Assembly: GCA_003978465.1 (NCBI GenBank)
Contig: QNZS01000039.1
Location: forward strand, 1 to 64,000
DNA length: 64,000 nucleotides
Reading direction: 5' to 3'
From: Sulfurimonas sp.
GTDB taxonomy: Bacteria > Campylobacterota > Campylobacteria > Campylobacterales > Sulfurimonadaceae
Position numbers and translations under genes: made by a program. Numbering within the stretch: position 1 is the first letter of the stretch; every line of letters begins with the position of its first letter. Positions 44,125 through 53,518 of the stretch are shown here, one piece after another. The notes beneath the pieces were generated by a model. The model made no database searches. It had not been told where the DNA came from and was given only the letters and a program-made list of their open reading frames with translations.

Positions 44125-44970
44125 ATGAATCAAAACAATATTAAAAATGCAGTAGAAGCATCACTAGTGGCAGATAGTTACCTTTTAGGCTCTCATTGGA
44201 TTTATGATATAAATCAGTTAAAAAATTTAAAAATCGACTGGAATGAGCTTAATGCTCCTTGTGCCAAGTGGCATGAGGGAAAAGAAAAAGGTGATTTTAC
44301 ACACTATGGTGATCATACAAAATGGCTACTAAATCATGTAAAGGAGTCTAAGACTTTTGACATACAAGTTTATAAACAAGTATGGCTTCAAAATATGAAA
44401 GACTATAAGGGTTACATAGATGGTGCTTGTGCTGATACTATAAAAATCATAGAAGAAGATGAAAGTGCTGTAGTTGGTTCAAGTTCACACGACCTCTCAA
44501 TAGTTGGGAGAATTTCTCCACTCTTATATGTAAGCGATACAAAACAAGAGTTTTTAGCAAATGTAAAAAGTTTTGTAAGTTTTACACATAATAACGAAAC
44601 GGTTTTAAATGTCGCAGAACTCTTTGCTAATATTCTTTACGATGTAGCAGATGGTGAGAAGATAAAAGATGCTCTAGAAAAAGCTACAGTACCGAAAAAG
44701 ATACAGAGTGCTTTTGAAAAAGGAGTATTAAGCAAGGGTGAAAAGACCTTTGATACTATACTAAAGTTTGGTCCAAGTTGTACTGTCCAAGGTGCATTTG
44801 AAGCAACTCTGCACCTTCTTGCAACATATGATGACTTTAAAGAAGCAATGGTTCAAAATGCCAAAGCAGGAGGAGACAGTTCTTCAAGAGGTATGATAGT
44901 AGGGATGCTTATGGGTGCTGCAAATTGTACTATTCCTTCATCTTGGAGAGAAGGCACTAAGGGACTCTAA
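44125..44970 (+). CDS. ADP-ribosylglycohydrolase-like protein
   Basis: The 281-residue all-helical protein resembles the ADP-ribosylglycohydrolase (DraG/J1 crystallin) family. EASLVADSYLLGSHWIYD is at the N-terminus, THYGDHTKWLL near residue 60, and AGGDSSSRGMIVGMLMGAAN near 250. In active members the metal motifs are usually T-D-D-T and GGDTDT(I/N)A; here they read GDHT and GGDSSSR. Catalysis is therefore uncertain, and this branch may act on another substrate. It stands alone with its own ATG and AAGGAA ribosome binding site. Confidence 0.8.
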   Translation: MNQNNIKNAVEASLVADSYLLGSHWIYDINQLKNLKIDWNELNAPCAKWHEGKEKGDFTHYGDHTKWLLNHVKESKTFDIQVYKQVWLQNMKDYKGYIDGACADTIKIIEEDESAVVGSSSHDLSIVGRISPLLYVSDTKQEFLANVKSFVSFTHNNETVLNVAELFANILYDVADGEKIKDALEKATVPKKIQSAFEKGVLSKGEKTFDTILKFGPSCTVQGAFEATLHLLATYDDFKEAMVQNAKAGGDSSSRGMIVGMLMGAANCTIPSSWREGTKGL

Positions 44971-45054
44971 GTTTTAAATATAAATACTCAATTTATTGAT
45001 AAATCTAAGGCTATTTAGATAAAATAACATCAATACATTTGACAGGACAAAAAA

Positions 45055-47007
45055 TTGAGTAAATATATAACAACACCTATATACTATGTGAACGGTGAAG
45101 CCCATATTGGACATGCTTACACTACTTTTATAGCTGATACAACTGCTAGATATGAGAGACTTAAAGGTAACGAGACTTACTTTTTAACTGGTACTGATGA
45201 ACACGGCCAAAAGATAGAAGAGTCAGCACAAAAGCATGGCAAAGAGACACAAATTTTTGCTGACGAAATCAGTGCTACTTTTAAAAGTCTTTGGGATGAA
45301 TTTGAGATAAGCTATAACAAGTTTATTCGTACAACTGACAAAGACCATATGGCTGGTGTTCAAAAAGCATTTTTACATATGTTTAATAAAGGTGATATTT
45401 ACAAAGATTTTTATGAAGGTCACTACTGTGTTAGTTGTGAGACATTCTTTCCTGAAATGCAACTCATAGATGGCGAATTTTGCCCTGACTGTGGTCGTGC
45501 TACAAGTATAGTTAAAGAAGAAAGTTACTTCTTTAAACTCTCAGAGTACGAAGATAAACTACTTAAACACTACGAAGACAATCCTGACTTTATCATGCCA
45601 CGTTCACGTGTAAACGAAGTAAAGAACTTTGTAAAAGGTGGACTACGTGATCTTTCTGTGACACGTACATCTTTTACCTGGGGTGTAAAAATGCCAGAGT
45701 CTCTTAATGATAACAAGCATGTTATGTATGTATGGTTAGATGCCCTGCTCAACTACATTACAGCACTTGGTTATGGTAAAGATGATGCTAACATGGACTT
45801 TTGGCCTGCATCTACTCACTTTGTTGGAAAAGATATCCTGCGTTTTCATGCTATTTATTGGCCTGCATTTTTAATGAGTCTTGACTTACCACTCCCCAAA
45901 ACTATTGGTGCTCACGGTTGGTGGACTCGCGATGGTGAAAAAATGAGTAAATCTAAGGGAAATGTAGTCTCTCCAAAAGAGGTTGCAGATGCTTACGGTA
46001 TGGAAAACTTACGTTACTTTATGCTTCGGGAAGTTCCTTTTGGTCAAGATGGTGATTTTTCTCAACGAGCACTTATAGACCGTATTAACTCTGAGTTATC
46101 AAATGACTTAGGAAATCTACTCAACCGTATCATCGGTATGAGTGGAAAATATTCTGAGTATGAGATTGATAGTGTAGATGTAGAAAAGTATCATACAAAA
46201 GAACTTGAAGCTATGAACAAGGTGCTAGACTCACTTGATCACTACATGAGCGAAATGCAAACTCATAGATACCTTGAAGAGTTATGGAGACTGTTTTCTA
46301 TTGGAAATACTGCTATTACTGAGCATGAGCCATGGGTAAAGATCAAAAATGAGCAAAAAGATGAAGCACTTGCTACTGTAGCACTTGTTGCAAACATTTT
46401 AGCAAAAGCAGCTATTATGCTCTCCCCTGTTATGCCTAAAACAACTGAGACTATCGCTGACGCTTTAAACTTTGAGATAAATAATGCTAGTTATATAGAT
46501 ATGGTAATTGATAAAAAGCTATTAAAACTATTTAATATCAAAAAAGTTCCTCCTCTTTTTCCTCGTATTGATGAGCCTTTAATGCCTGAAGCACCTAATG
46601 CTGAACCTAATCCTCCTAAAAAAGAGAAAAAGTCTTCTAAACAAAAAGAGAAGTTCGATTCATCAGCTAGTTTTGATGACAACCTTATAGAAATCGGTCA
46701 GTTCTTTGAGACATCACTTAAAATAGGAACTGTTTTAGAAGCAGAAGAAGTACCTAAAAGTAAAAAACTTCTCAAACTAAAAGTTAGTCTTGGCGAGAAG
46801 GATACACGCCAGATAGTAGCTGGAATACGAGAATTTTACTCTGCAGAATCTCTAGTAGATACACAAGTATGTGTAGTTGCTAACCTTAAACCTGCAAAAC
46901 TAATGGGGATTATGTCTGAGGGAATGCTTCTTGCTGCTAAGGATGAAGATGGTCTGTGTTTAATAAGACCGGAAAAACCTAAAAAGGCAGGCACACCTAT
47001 TGGATGA
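45055..47007 (+). CDS. metG: methionyl-tRNA synthetase
   Basis: MetG charges tRNA-Met. The 650-residue protein starts at TTG and has PIYYVNGEAHIGHAYT (HIGH), a zinc knuckle CVSCETFFPE with CPDCG, and KMSKSKGNVVSPKEVAD. The C-terminal tRNA-binding OB-fold (about residues 548-650) includes FFETSLKIGTVLEAEEVPKS and LMGIMSEGMLLAAKD. A lysine- and proline-rich linker (about 520-545) joins the two parts. It overlaps the following Mur-like gene as ATGA. Confidence 0.96.
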   Translation: MSKYITTPIYYVNGEAHIGHAYTTFIADTTARYERLKGNETYFLTGTDEHGQKIEESAQKHGKETQIFADEISATFKSLWDEFEISYNKFIRTTDKDHMAGVQKAFLHMFNKGDIYKDFYEGHYCVSCETFFPEMQLIDGEFCPDCGRATSIVKEESYFFKLSEYEDKLLKHYEDNPDFIMPRSRVNEVKNFVKGGLRDLSVTRTSFTWGVKMPESLNDNKHVMYVWLDALLNYITALGYGKDDANMDFWPASTHFVGKDILRFHAIYWPAFLMSLDLPLPKTIGAHGWWTRDGEKMSKSKGNVVSPKEVADAYGMENLRYFMLREVPFGQDGDFSQRALIDRINSELSNDLGNLLNRIIGMSGKYSEYEIDSVDVEKYHTKELEAMNKVLDSLDHYMSEMQTHRYLEELWRLFSIGNTAITEHEPWVKIKNEQKDEALATVALVANILAKAAIMLSPVMPKTTETIADALNFEINNASYIDMVIDKKLLKLFNIKKVPPLFPRIDEPLMPEAPNAEPNPPKKEKKSSKQKEKFDSSASFDDNLIEIGQFFETSLKIGTVLEAEEVPKSKKLLKLKVSLGEKDTRQIVAGIREFYSAESLVDTQVCVVANLKPAKLMGIMSEGMLLAAKDEDGLCLIRPEKPKKAGTPIG

Positions 47008-48020
47008 GACTTGAAAATGTCCTCGCACTAACAAATGCAAAACTTTTAAATAAACCATTTGTAAGTAATTTTACCAATATTGTTTTTGATGTGAAAAATG
47101 TCAAACGTGGTGACTTATTCATTGCGTTTGATGAGTCAAGCATTGAAAATGCAATACTACATGGTGCCTATGGAATTATTTTCAGTAAACCTACACAAAT
47201 TAGTGACAGTGAAATAGCTTGGATCAAAGTCCAAAGCCTAGATGATGCACTTAAGCGCCTTCTGCGTTTTAAACTTTTAGATAAAGACATAAGAGTATAT
47301 GAAACTAATGAAATTGTACTCAAATTAGCACTTCAAATAGTAACAGAGCCTAGTTTTATAGCTATTAGTGGAAGTATCCTTAATATCGCGAAACAACTTT
47401 GGAATATTGAAGACTCTTCTTGTATTCTTTTTTGTTCAAGCTTAAGTGATAAAGACATCTTTACTAAAACCATAGAACTCTCAAACACTACATATAAAAG
47501 TATAAATATAATTGAACAAACACTTTTTGAGACATCTTTTATATATAATGATGTGTTTTACGAAAGGCAACTTATATCACCCTTTTTCATACCCTATTTA
47601 GAGATACTACTACACCTCTTTAAAAACCTAAAAGTAAATTATAGACTTCGTAAATTTACTCCAATAGGACATTTTGAAGCCGTCTTTACAAATAAAAAGT
47701 TTGAAGTAAAAGAGTTCGGGACAAGTGATAAAGTGCTTATATTTGAGAAAAATAGCACTCTTGTAGAATCTCAAATAACATTCTTACAAAGTGAAGCAAC
47801 TTGGGCAAAAATAGTGTATGTAGTACCCCAAGATAATACAAAGCTAATTAATAAAGTTGAGAATAAAGAGTCTTTAATTGTTTATAAAAATAAGAATGAA
47901 ATTCTTAATGCTCTAAAGAAACATCACTTTCATTTTGCATTAGTTATCGGTGCAAATAAAGATCTACTTGACAAACATGTTAACCTTCAAATGCAACCAA
48001 ATTTATTCGACTTTAAATAG
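47004..48020 (+). CDS. Mur-ligase-like protein without a P-loop
   Basis: The N-terminal part resembles Mur ligase domain 1. IVFDVKNVKRGDLFIAFDES is at about residues 27-46, followed by NAILHGAYGIIFSKP. The central ATP site, where Mur ligases have GxxGKT, reads AISGSILNIAKQLW, so the P-loop lysine and threonine are absent. The C-terminal 130 residues contain a beta-alpha pattern (KIVYVVPQD, FALVIGANKDLLDK) that could correspond to the Mur C-terminal domain. ATG overlaps the metG stop. It is probably not an active ligase. In this phylum proteins of this position are often labelled peptidoglycan synthetase, but without evidence. Confidence 0.65.
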   Translation: MRLENVLALTNAKLLNKPFVSNFTNIVFDVKNVKRGDLFIAFDESSIENAILHGAYGIIFSKPTQISDSEIAWIKVQSLDDALKRLLRFKLLDKDIRVYETNEIVLKLALQIVTEPSFIAISGSILNIAKQLWNIEDSSCILFCSSLSDKDIFTKTIELSNTTYKSINIIEQTLFETSFIYNDVFYERQLISPFFIPYLEILLHLFKNLKVNYRLRKFTPIGHFEAVFTNKKFEVKEFGTSDKVLIFEKNSTLVESQITFLQSEATWAKIVYVVPQDNTKLINKVENKESLIVYKNKNEILNALKKHHFHFALVIGANKDLLDKHVNLQMQPNLFDFK

Positions 48021-48129
48021 TCCAAGTGGTTTATTTTGTTAAACTCTTTTGATATCGCCGCTAAGTCATTTAATGATAAATATACTCTACTATAGCCCTT
48101 GAAATATAAAATATATACAAAGTTTTTGA

Positions 48130-48135
48130 TATAAT
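48130..48135 (+). promoter_or_regulatory. -10 box of the TRAP binding-protein gene
   Basis: TATAAT lies 35 nt before the ATG at 48171 in an AT-rich 150-nt intergenic region; no -35 is clear. Confidence 0.5.
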
Positions 48136-48170
48136 ATTAGACTAAATATTAATATATAGAGTGAGTCATT

Positions 48171-49301
48171 ATGAACCGTAGAAATTTTTTAGCAACAGCA
48201 ACCTTGACTTCTACAGCCTTCGTTTTAGATGGCTGTAATGACGAGAATCGCCAAGCAATAGACTACTCAAAACATCCTCATAAAAAAATAGATAAGAAGA
48301 CTGTTCATATTAATAAAAATAAAAAAACTCTTATAAAGCTAGCGACTTCTTGGCCTGCACACTTTCCTATAATGGGAACAGGTGTTGAAAAATTTGCACA
48401 AAGAGTTAAAGATGTTAGTGGTGGTAGTTTAGAGATAAAAATATACCCTAAAAATACACTTGTACCTGCATTAGCTGTTTTTGATGCTTGTTCTAGTGGT
48501 GAGATCGATGCTTATCATTCAGGACCTTACTATTGGAAAGGTAAAAACTCTGCGTTTTCACTCTATAGCGGTTTACCTTTTGGTTTTACAGCGGAAGAGA
48601 TTAACTCATGGTTAATATTTGGTGGTGGTTTGGAATTATGGCGAGAACAGTATGCTAAATACAATCTTCACCCTTTTGCAGGTGGAAATACAAATATACA
48701 AATGGGTGGATGGTTTAGAAAACCTATAGAGTCCCTTGAAGATATGAAGGGTTTAAAAATGCGTATTCCTGGTTTAGGTGGAGAAGTTTTTTCAAAAATG
48801 GGTGTAAATCCAGTACTTTTACCAGCAGGAGAGATATATACATCACTTGAACGCGGTGTTATTGATGCGACTGAATGGGTAGGACCAGCACTCGATATTA
48901 AAATGGGATTTTATAAGGTTGCTCCTTATTATTATTCTGGTTGGCACGAACCAGGTTCTATTTTAGAACTTACATTTAACAAACATACATGGAATACACT
49001 CGCATTCGAGCATCAGTCTATCATAGAAGTCTGTGCTAGTGAGATGAATTCGAATATGACCTCAGAATTTCATCACGACAATATCTATGCACTTTCTAAA
49101 CTTCAAGACCTCGGAGTTACACTAGGTCACTTTCCAAAAGATGTAAATATAGCTGGAAAAAAGGCTCTTAAAGAAGTTATTATTGAGCTCAGTTCTAAAA
49201 ATAAGGATTTTAAGAAGGTATACTCATCAATCTATGAGTACCTTAACCTTTCTCGTGCCTGGAGTGATGTAAGTTTGAGAAATTTTCTTAACGAGAGGTA
49301 A
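48171..49301 (+). CDS. TRAP transporter substrate-binding protein, DctP/TakP type
   Basis: This is a 376-residue periplasmic binding protein of the TRAP class. The N-terminus MNRRNFLATATLTSTAFV has a twin-arginine motif (RRNFL) followed by LDGC, so the product is probably a Tat-exported lipoprotein (cysteine 22). The core has ATSWPAHFPIMGTGVEKFA, KGLKMRIPGLGGEVFSKMG and LERGVIDATEWVGPALDIKM, close to the TakP branch that binds 2-oxo acids as dimers. The dctQ and dctM membrane genes are absent on both sides, so it must work with distant partners or as a sensor. Confidence 0.88.
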   Translation: MNRRNFLATATLTSTAFVLDGCNDENRQAIDYSKHPHKKIDKKTVHINKNKKTLIKLATSWPAHFPIMGTGVEKFAQRVKDVSGGSLEIKIYPKNTLVPALAVFDACSSGEIDAYHSGPYYWKGKNSAFSLYSGLPFGFTAEEINSWLIFGGGLELWREQYAKYNLHPFAGGNTNIQMGGWFRKPIESLEDMKGLKMRIPGLGGEVFSKMGVNPVLLPAGEIYTSLERGVIDATEWVGPALDIKMGFYKVAPYYYSGWHEPGSILELTFNKHTWNTLAFEHQSIIEVCASEMNSNMTSEFHHDNIYALSKLQDLGVTLGHFPKDVNIAGKKALKEVIIELSSKNKDFKKVYSSIYEYLNLSRAWSDVSLRNFLNER

Positions 49302-49361
49302 AAGCTATTATTATATTATAATAGTGTAATATTATACATATATTTATACTACGGACTTAGA

Positions 49362-50591
49362 TTGAAAAAACTTTTTTGCACTATACTATTTTCACCTCTT
49401 TTAGTTTTTGCATCATTTAATGCAAAAATTATTGATACCATTACACTTCTCCCTATAAAAAATGCAGTGATTTGTAATGCAAAACAAGAAATCAAAAGTG
49501 ATAATAATGGACTTTTTAGCTTAAATACACAAGAAGGTATACTACATATAAAAGCGCATGGCTATAGACCAATAGAATTTAATGCTACTACAAGCAAGAG
49601 AGTATTTAAATTACAAGCCATAAAAATTAAAGCACTCTACTTAACTTTTTGGGGTGCTAGCAATAATTCTAAAACACTTAAAAATCTACTTTTTACCATA
49701 AAAAAGACACAGGCTAATGCTATAGTTGTGGATGTAAAAAACGAATTTGGTTCAACATCTTTTCTCACATCCTTTAAACAGGCAAACTCATACGGTGCAC
49801 ATAAACAAAGAACCAATCGTAATATACAAAAGTTTATACAAACTATGAGAGATAATAATATTTATACAATAGCGAGAATAGTTACGTTTAAGGATGAAAT
49901 TCAGGCCACACACAATCCTGAGTATGCCATCAAATGCGATGATAACGGAAGCATATGGAGAAACCATGATGATATTGCATGGGTTGACCCTTTTGACAAA
50001 CGCTCGCATACATACACTATTGAGATAGCCAAAGAAGCAGCAAAGGTCGGTTTTGATGAAATCAACTTTGATTATATTCGTTTTCCAGCGAAGTCTCGCC
50101 TGAGGTATTCAAAAGAAAATACAAAAGAAAACAGAATAAAAGCTATAACAACCTTTCTAAGTAGTGCAAAAGAACAGTTGTGTCAGTATGGAGTTTTCAT
50201 CTCGGTTAGTACCTATGGAAATATTCTATGGGGAGAAAAAGATGATGATAATAATATAGGTCAAACTCTAGAATCTCTAGCTCTTCATTCTGACTATATT
50301 GCACCCATGCTCTATCCTTCTGGATTTGCCTCTGGTTCATTTAATTTTGAGTATCCAGCAGACCATCCCTATGATGTAATATATCGTAGTTTGAACAATA
50401 TAAAAAATAGAATAGATCTAAAAAGAATAAGACCTTGGTTACAATATTTTAGAGACTATAAAAGTAAAAAAAAACCCTATAGGAGATATGAGATTCAAGA
50501 ACAGATATTCCCAACAAAACAGTTACAAACTAATGGGTGGATGATGTGGTCACCTTCTAGTAAATATTATATTGGTTATATTTTACCTTAA
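49362..50591 (+). CDS. putative glycoside hydrolase (DUF4015)
   Basis: The 409-residue secreted protein has a signal peptide (MKKLFCTILFSPLLVFASF) and a carboxypeptidase-regulatory-like beta-sandwich at about residues 20-80. A (beta/alpha)8-type domain of the DUF4015 group follows: ANAIVVDVKNEFGSTSF, FDEINFDYIRFP and DYIAPMLYPSGFASGSFN. The DYIRFP and APMLYPS motifs are diagnostic of DUF4015, a predicted glycosidase with unknown substrate. The start is TTG at 49362, needed to include the signal peptide. It is convergent with the YgjP gene (9-nt overlap). Confidence 0.85.
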   Translation: MKKLFCTILFSPLLVFASFNAKIIDTITLLPIKNAVICNAKQEIKSDNNGLFSLNTQEGILHIKAHGYRPIEFNATTSKRVFKLQAIKIKALYLTFWGASNNSKTLKNLLFTIKKTQANAIVVDVKNEFGSTSFLTSFKQANSYGAHKQRTNRNIQKFIQTMRDNNIYTIARIVTFKDEIQATHNPEYAIKCDDNGSIWRNHDDIAWVDPFDKRSHTYTIEIAKEAAKVGFDEINFDYIRFPAKSRLRYSKENTKENRIKAITTFLSSAKEQLCQYGVFISVSTYGNILWGEKDDDNNIGQTLESLALHSDYIAPMLYPSGFASGSFNFEYPADHPYDVIYRSLNNIKNRIDLKRIRPWLQYFRDYKSKKKPYRRYEIQEQIFPTKQLQTNGWMMWSPSSKYYIGYILP

Positions 50592-51239
50592 CTTAATATA
50601 TTTTAATGCATCTCTAAATTGTTTAGACTGAGGCAAATACATCTCAACTAAAGCATGAAATTCCTTAGAATGATTCATATGTTTTAGGTGTGCTAATTCA
50701 TGCACAACCACATAGTCTATAAGGTCTTTCGCCACCTTCATAAGCTCGGTATTAAAAGTGATTACTCTTTTTGAACTACAGCTTCCCCACCTACTTTTCA
50801 TTTTCCTGTATTTAATTACATCAAAAACAAGACCCATTTTTTTAGAATAGTAATCTGCTCTCTCATTTAAATAACCAATAGCTGTATTCTTGTAGAAATC
50901 ATCATAACATTTCATTATTTTCTGTGGTGAATTCACTCGTAATTTATGAAGTTTTGCTCGTAAAGTACTTGCCTCTACACTATCTATACTATACCTTTGA
51001 GAAAAAAGTAAAACTTCATCCTCTAGGTTCATCTCCAAAGATACATATTTTTTTTGTTTTTTTAACTGTTTTTGTATCCAAGAATCACGTAATTCTAAAA
51101 GGTTTAACACATAAAGATGAGAATTATTAGAAGTCTTCACAAGTATCTTGTTTTTCGAATCAATTCCTATATATGTGTTTTTTAACTTTGGATTATACTT
51201 TAAAACAACCTCGCAACCCTTATGCACTAAGTTATTCAT
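50583..51239 (-). CDS. YgjP-type metal-dependent hydrolase
   Basis: The 218-residue protein carries the zincin motif YVVVHELAHLKHMNHSKEF (HExxH plus a downstream histidine) near residue 175. The block KMKSRWGSCSSKRVITFNTE before it is typical of the YgjP/DUF45 family. Members are related to SprT and wss proteases, but their substrate is unknown. It overlaps queC by 8 nt upstream, so the two are co-transcribed. The N-terminal 100 residues are diverged and lysine-rich. Confidence 0.85.
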   Translation of the reverse strand: MNNLVHKGCEVVLKYNPKLKNTYIGIDSKNKILVKTSNNSHLYVLNLLELRDSWIQKQLKKQKKYVSLEMNLEDEVLLFSQRYSIDSVEASTLRAKLHKLRVNSPQKIMKCYDDFYKNTAIGYLNERADYYSKKMGLVFDVIKYRKMKSRWGSCSSKRVITFNTELMKVAKDLIDYVVVHELAHLKHMNHSKEFHALVEMYLPQSKQFRDALKYIKLR

Positions 51240-51912
51240 AAACTATTGGGTCCTTTACTCCAGCTTCTATAAATCCATTTATACGCAGTCTACAACTATC
51301 ACATACACCACAAGCTTCTTTTTCATTTTTATAACAAGACCACGTCAGAGAGAGGGGTGATCCAAGTTCTATAGATTTTTTCACTATCTCTGACTTTAAA
51401 AGATGTACTAAAGGCATATGGATTGTAATATCTGTCTCATCTTTTGTACCAAGGTTTATAGCATTTTGCATTGCCTGTATATAAGTTTCTCTACAATCAG
51501 GATACCCACTACTGTCTTCTTGAACTACACCTATGCTTATGAGTTCTGCACCCTCTTTCTCAGCGATAGCTGCTGCCATACTTAAAAATATACCATTACG
51601 AAAAGGCACATACGTGATAGGTACACCCTCTTCTACTCCGGATACAGGAACATCTATTTTAGAGTCAGTTAATGCTGATGCTCCGAGGTGTTTAAAAAAA
51701 TCCAAATCAAGACTATATGTTTGAGATACTTTTAAATGCTCACAAATCAAATCAAAACACTCTTGCTCTTTTGTTTGTGTTCTTTGTCCGTAGTTAAAGT
51801 GAATAGCTATTATTTCATAACCATCATTTTTCATCATCTGTGCACTCAAAGTTGAGTCCATACCCCCACTCATTATACAAACAGCTCTTTTAACTAAAAT
51901 TTTATTTTTCAT
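51232..51912 (-). CDS. queC: 7-cyano-7-deazaguanine synthase
   Basis: QueC makes preQ0 from 7-carboxy-7-deazaguanine in queuosine synthesis. The 226-residue enzyme has the PP-loop CIMSGGMDSTLSAQMM, ATP-use motif YVPFRNGIFLSMAAAIAE, and the zinc site CYKNEKEACGVCDSCRLR at the C-terminus. Length is normal. It is the first gene of a two-gene series with the YgjP-type gene. The other queuosine genes queD, queE and queF are not in the window. Confidence 0.95.
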   Translation of the reverse strand: MKNKILVKRAVCIMSGGMDSTLSAQMMKNDGYEIIAIHFNYGQRTQTKEQECFDLICEHLKVSQTYSLDLDFFKHLGASALTDSKIDVPVSGVEEGVPITYVPFRNGIFLSMAAAIAEKEGAELISIGVVQEDSSGYPDCRETYIQAMQNAINLGTKDETDITIHMPLVHLLKSEIVKKSIELGSPLSLTWSCYKNEKEACGVCDSCRLRINGFIEAGVKDPIVYE

Positions 51913-52140
51913 AATAGTATTTTAACATATTTTCTTCAGCTTCTTTAAAACAAAATGGTACCACAATAGTATGTATAAGAAAAGAGCACAATATATTCAA
52001 GCACAGCAAGTTTTAAAAGTGCTAGAGAGTATTTCACAGTAAATGTGGAAATCTACTTCTCAAATAATTAAGTATAGGCTCTCATTTAAACATTAGTGTA
52101 TAAGCCCTATTCATAAGTACATTTAGATATAATTATATTT

Positions 52141-52560
52141 ATGATTGAACTTGATAACAGAACAACCCTTACAATAGATATATCCCTCCTACAGGCAATA
52201 TCAGACACCCTTACAAACAAAGAAATTGAACTTATTGTCACTTCAAATAGTGAGATACAAAGTATCAATTCTGAGTATAGAAATATCAATAAAGCAACCG
52301 ATGTACTTAGTTTTCCTTATGAAGAGATGCCTATGAGCCCTCTAGGAAGTATAGTAATCGCGGAAGACTTTGTAAAAGCAAAGGCTAATGAACTTGGACA
52401 TACACTCTCCGATGAGCTTGCCTTACTTTTCATTCATGGCTTACTTCATCTCTTAAGATATGACCATGAAGTAGATAGTGGTGAGATGCGTGAAAAAGAG
52501 AAAGATATCATAGAGTTGTTCTCCCTTCCAAAAAGTTTAATAGTAAGAAACCAAGGATAA
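52141..52560 (+). CDS. ybeY: endoribonuclease YbeY
   Basis: YbeY is a metal-dependent RNase for rRNA maturation and ribosome quality control. The 139-residue protein has INKATDVLSFPYEEM, the SIVIAEDFVKAKANELGHTL region, and the zinc motif FIHGLLHLLRYDHEVDSGEM (HGxLHLxGYDH type, with Arg for the usual Gly). Length is a little under the usual 150. The CaCA gene follows after 2 nt, so the two are translated from one message. Confidence 0.94.
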   Translation: MIELDNRTTLTIDISLLQAISDTLTNKEIELIVTSNSEIQSINSEYRNINKATDVLSFPYEEMPMSPLGSIVIAEDFVKAKANELGHTLSDELALLFIHGLLHLLRYDHEVDSGEMREKEKDIIELFSLPKSLIVRNQG

Positions 52561-52562
52561 AT

Positions 52563-53486
52563 ATGGATTATATAGTTTTTTTAGCTGCGATGGCTGCACT
52601 TATTTATGGAGCAGACTTTATTATTAAAGAGTCCGAGCGTATAGCACTTCACTTTAATATTTCTCACTTTGTTATCGGTGCTACACTTGTAGCATTTGGA
52701 ACTAGCTTACCTGAAATGGCAGCATCTATGATGGCGGCCTCACAAGGTAAGAGTGATATGGCTGTTGCTAATGTACTTGGGAGTGTTATCTTTAACATCA
52801 CTCTAGTACTTGGTTTAGTACTTTTTATAGCAAAGTCTATGAAGCCTGAACGTGACTTGTTCTCAAAAGATAGTGCCTGGGTTGTAGTACCTGTTGTGAT
52901 TTTTTTACTTATGATTCAAGATGGTGTCATCAGTAGAGTGGATGGGGTTATTTTCCTTCTTCTAATGATTTCATACCTTATCTTTTTGTTTACTAGCTCA
53001 AAAAATGATTTAGAATGTGAGATTGATGAGAGTTTATCGCAGAAGTTTAACTGGACTAAAACACTAGTTTTACTAACTATTGGTTTTATCTTTACTATAG
53101 GTGGTGCAAACTTTGTGATCGAGAGTGGTACAAGTATAGCTAGAAGTCTTGATGTAAGTGAATGGATGATAGGTCTGTTTCTCATCTCACTTGGAACTTC
53201 TCTTCCTGAACTTGTAGTATCACTTGTAGCCATTAAAAAAGGAAATTCTGACATGAGTATCGGAAATATTATCGGTTCAAATGTAGCAAATTTTTCTATG
53301 GTAATTGGTGGTTCATCACTTATTCATCCACTTATAGTGAACATGCAAGAGAATAGTTTCGATATTTTCATAATGGTAGCCGCATCACTTACTCTACTCT
53401 TTATACTAGCGAATAAGCTCTACAACAAAGCGGGTGCAATTTTTCTTTTTGCTATCCTCGCTCTTTTTATACAAAATAGCTTTTAG
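52563..53486 (+). CDS. calcium/sodium exchanger, CaCA (YrbG) family
   Basis: The 307-residue inner-membrane protein has about ten helices. It contains two copies of the alpha repeat that binds ions: ATLVAFGTSLPEMAASMMAA (residues about 40-59) and LISLGTSLPELVVSLVAI (about 218-235). Each is followed by a GNxIGS-type helix (NVLGSVIFNITLVLG; GNIIGSNVANFSMVIG). This is the K+-independent Na/Ca exchanger branch typified by YrbG. It is convergent with mrdA. Confidence 0.93.
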   Translation: MDYIVFLAAMAALIYGADFIIKESERIALHFNISHFVIGATLVAFGTSLPEMAASMMAASQGKSDMAVANVLGSVIFNITLVLGLVLFIAKSMKPERDLFSKDSAWVVVPVVIFLLMIQDGVISRVDGVIFLLLMISYLIFLFTSSKNDLECEIDESLSQKFNWTKTLVLLTIGFIFTIGGANFVIESGTSIARSLDVSEWMIGLFLISLGTSLPELVVSLVAIKKGNSDMSIGNIIGSNVANFSMVIGGSSLIHPLIVNMQENSFDIFIMVAASLTLLFILANKLYNKAGAIFLFAILALFIQNSF

Positions 53487-53518
53487 GCTGTCTCTTTAAA
53501 AAACACTTTATTGAGAGT

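Noticed and set aside
51971-52042. 23-codon ORF (MYKKRAQYIQAQQVLKVLES...) between queC and ybeY
   Set aside because: It has no ribosome binding site; it may be the tail of a lost gene, but cannot be supported.
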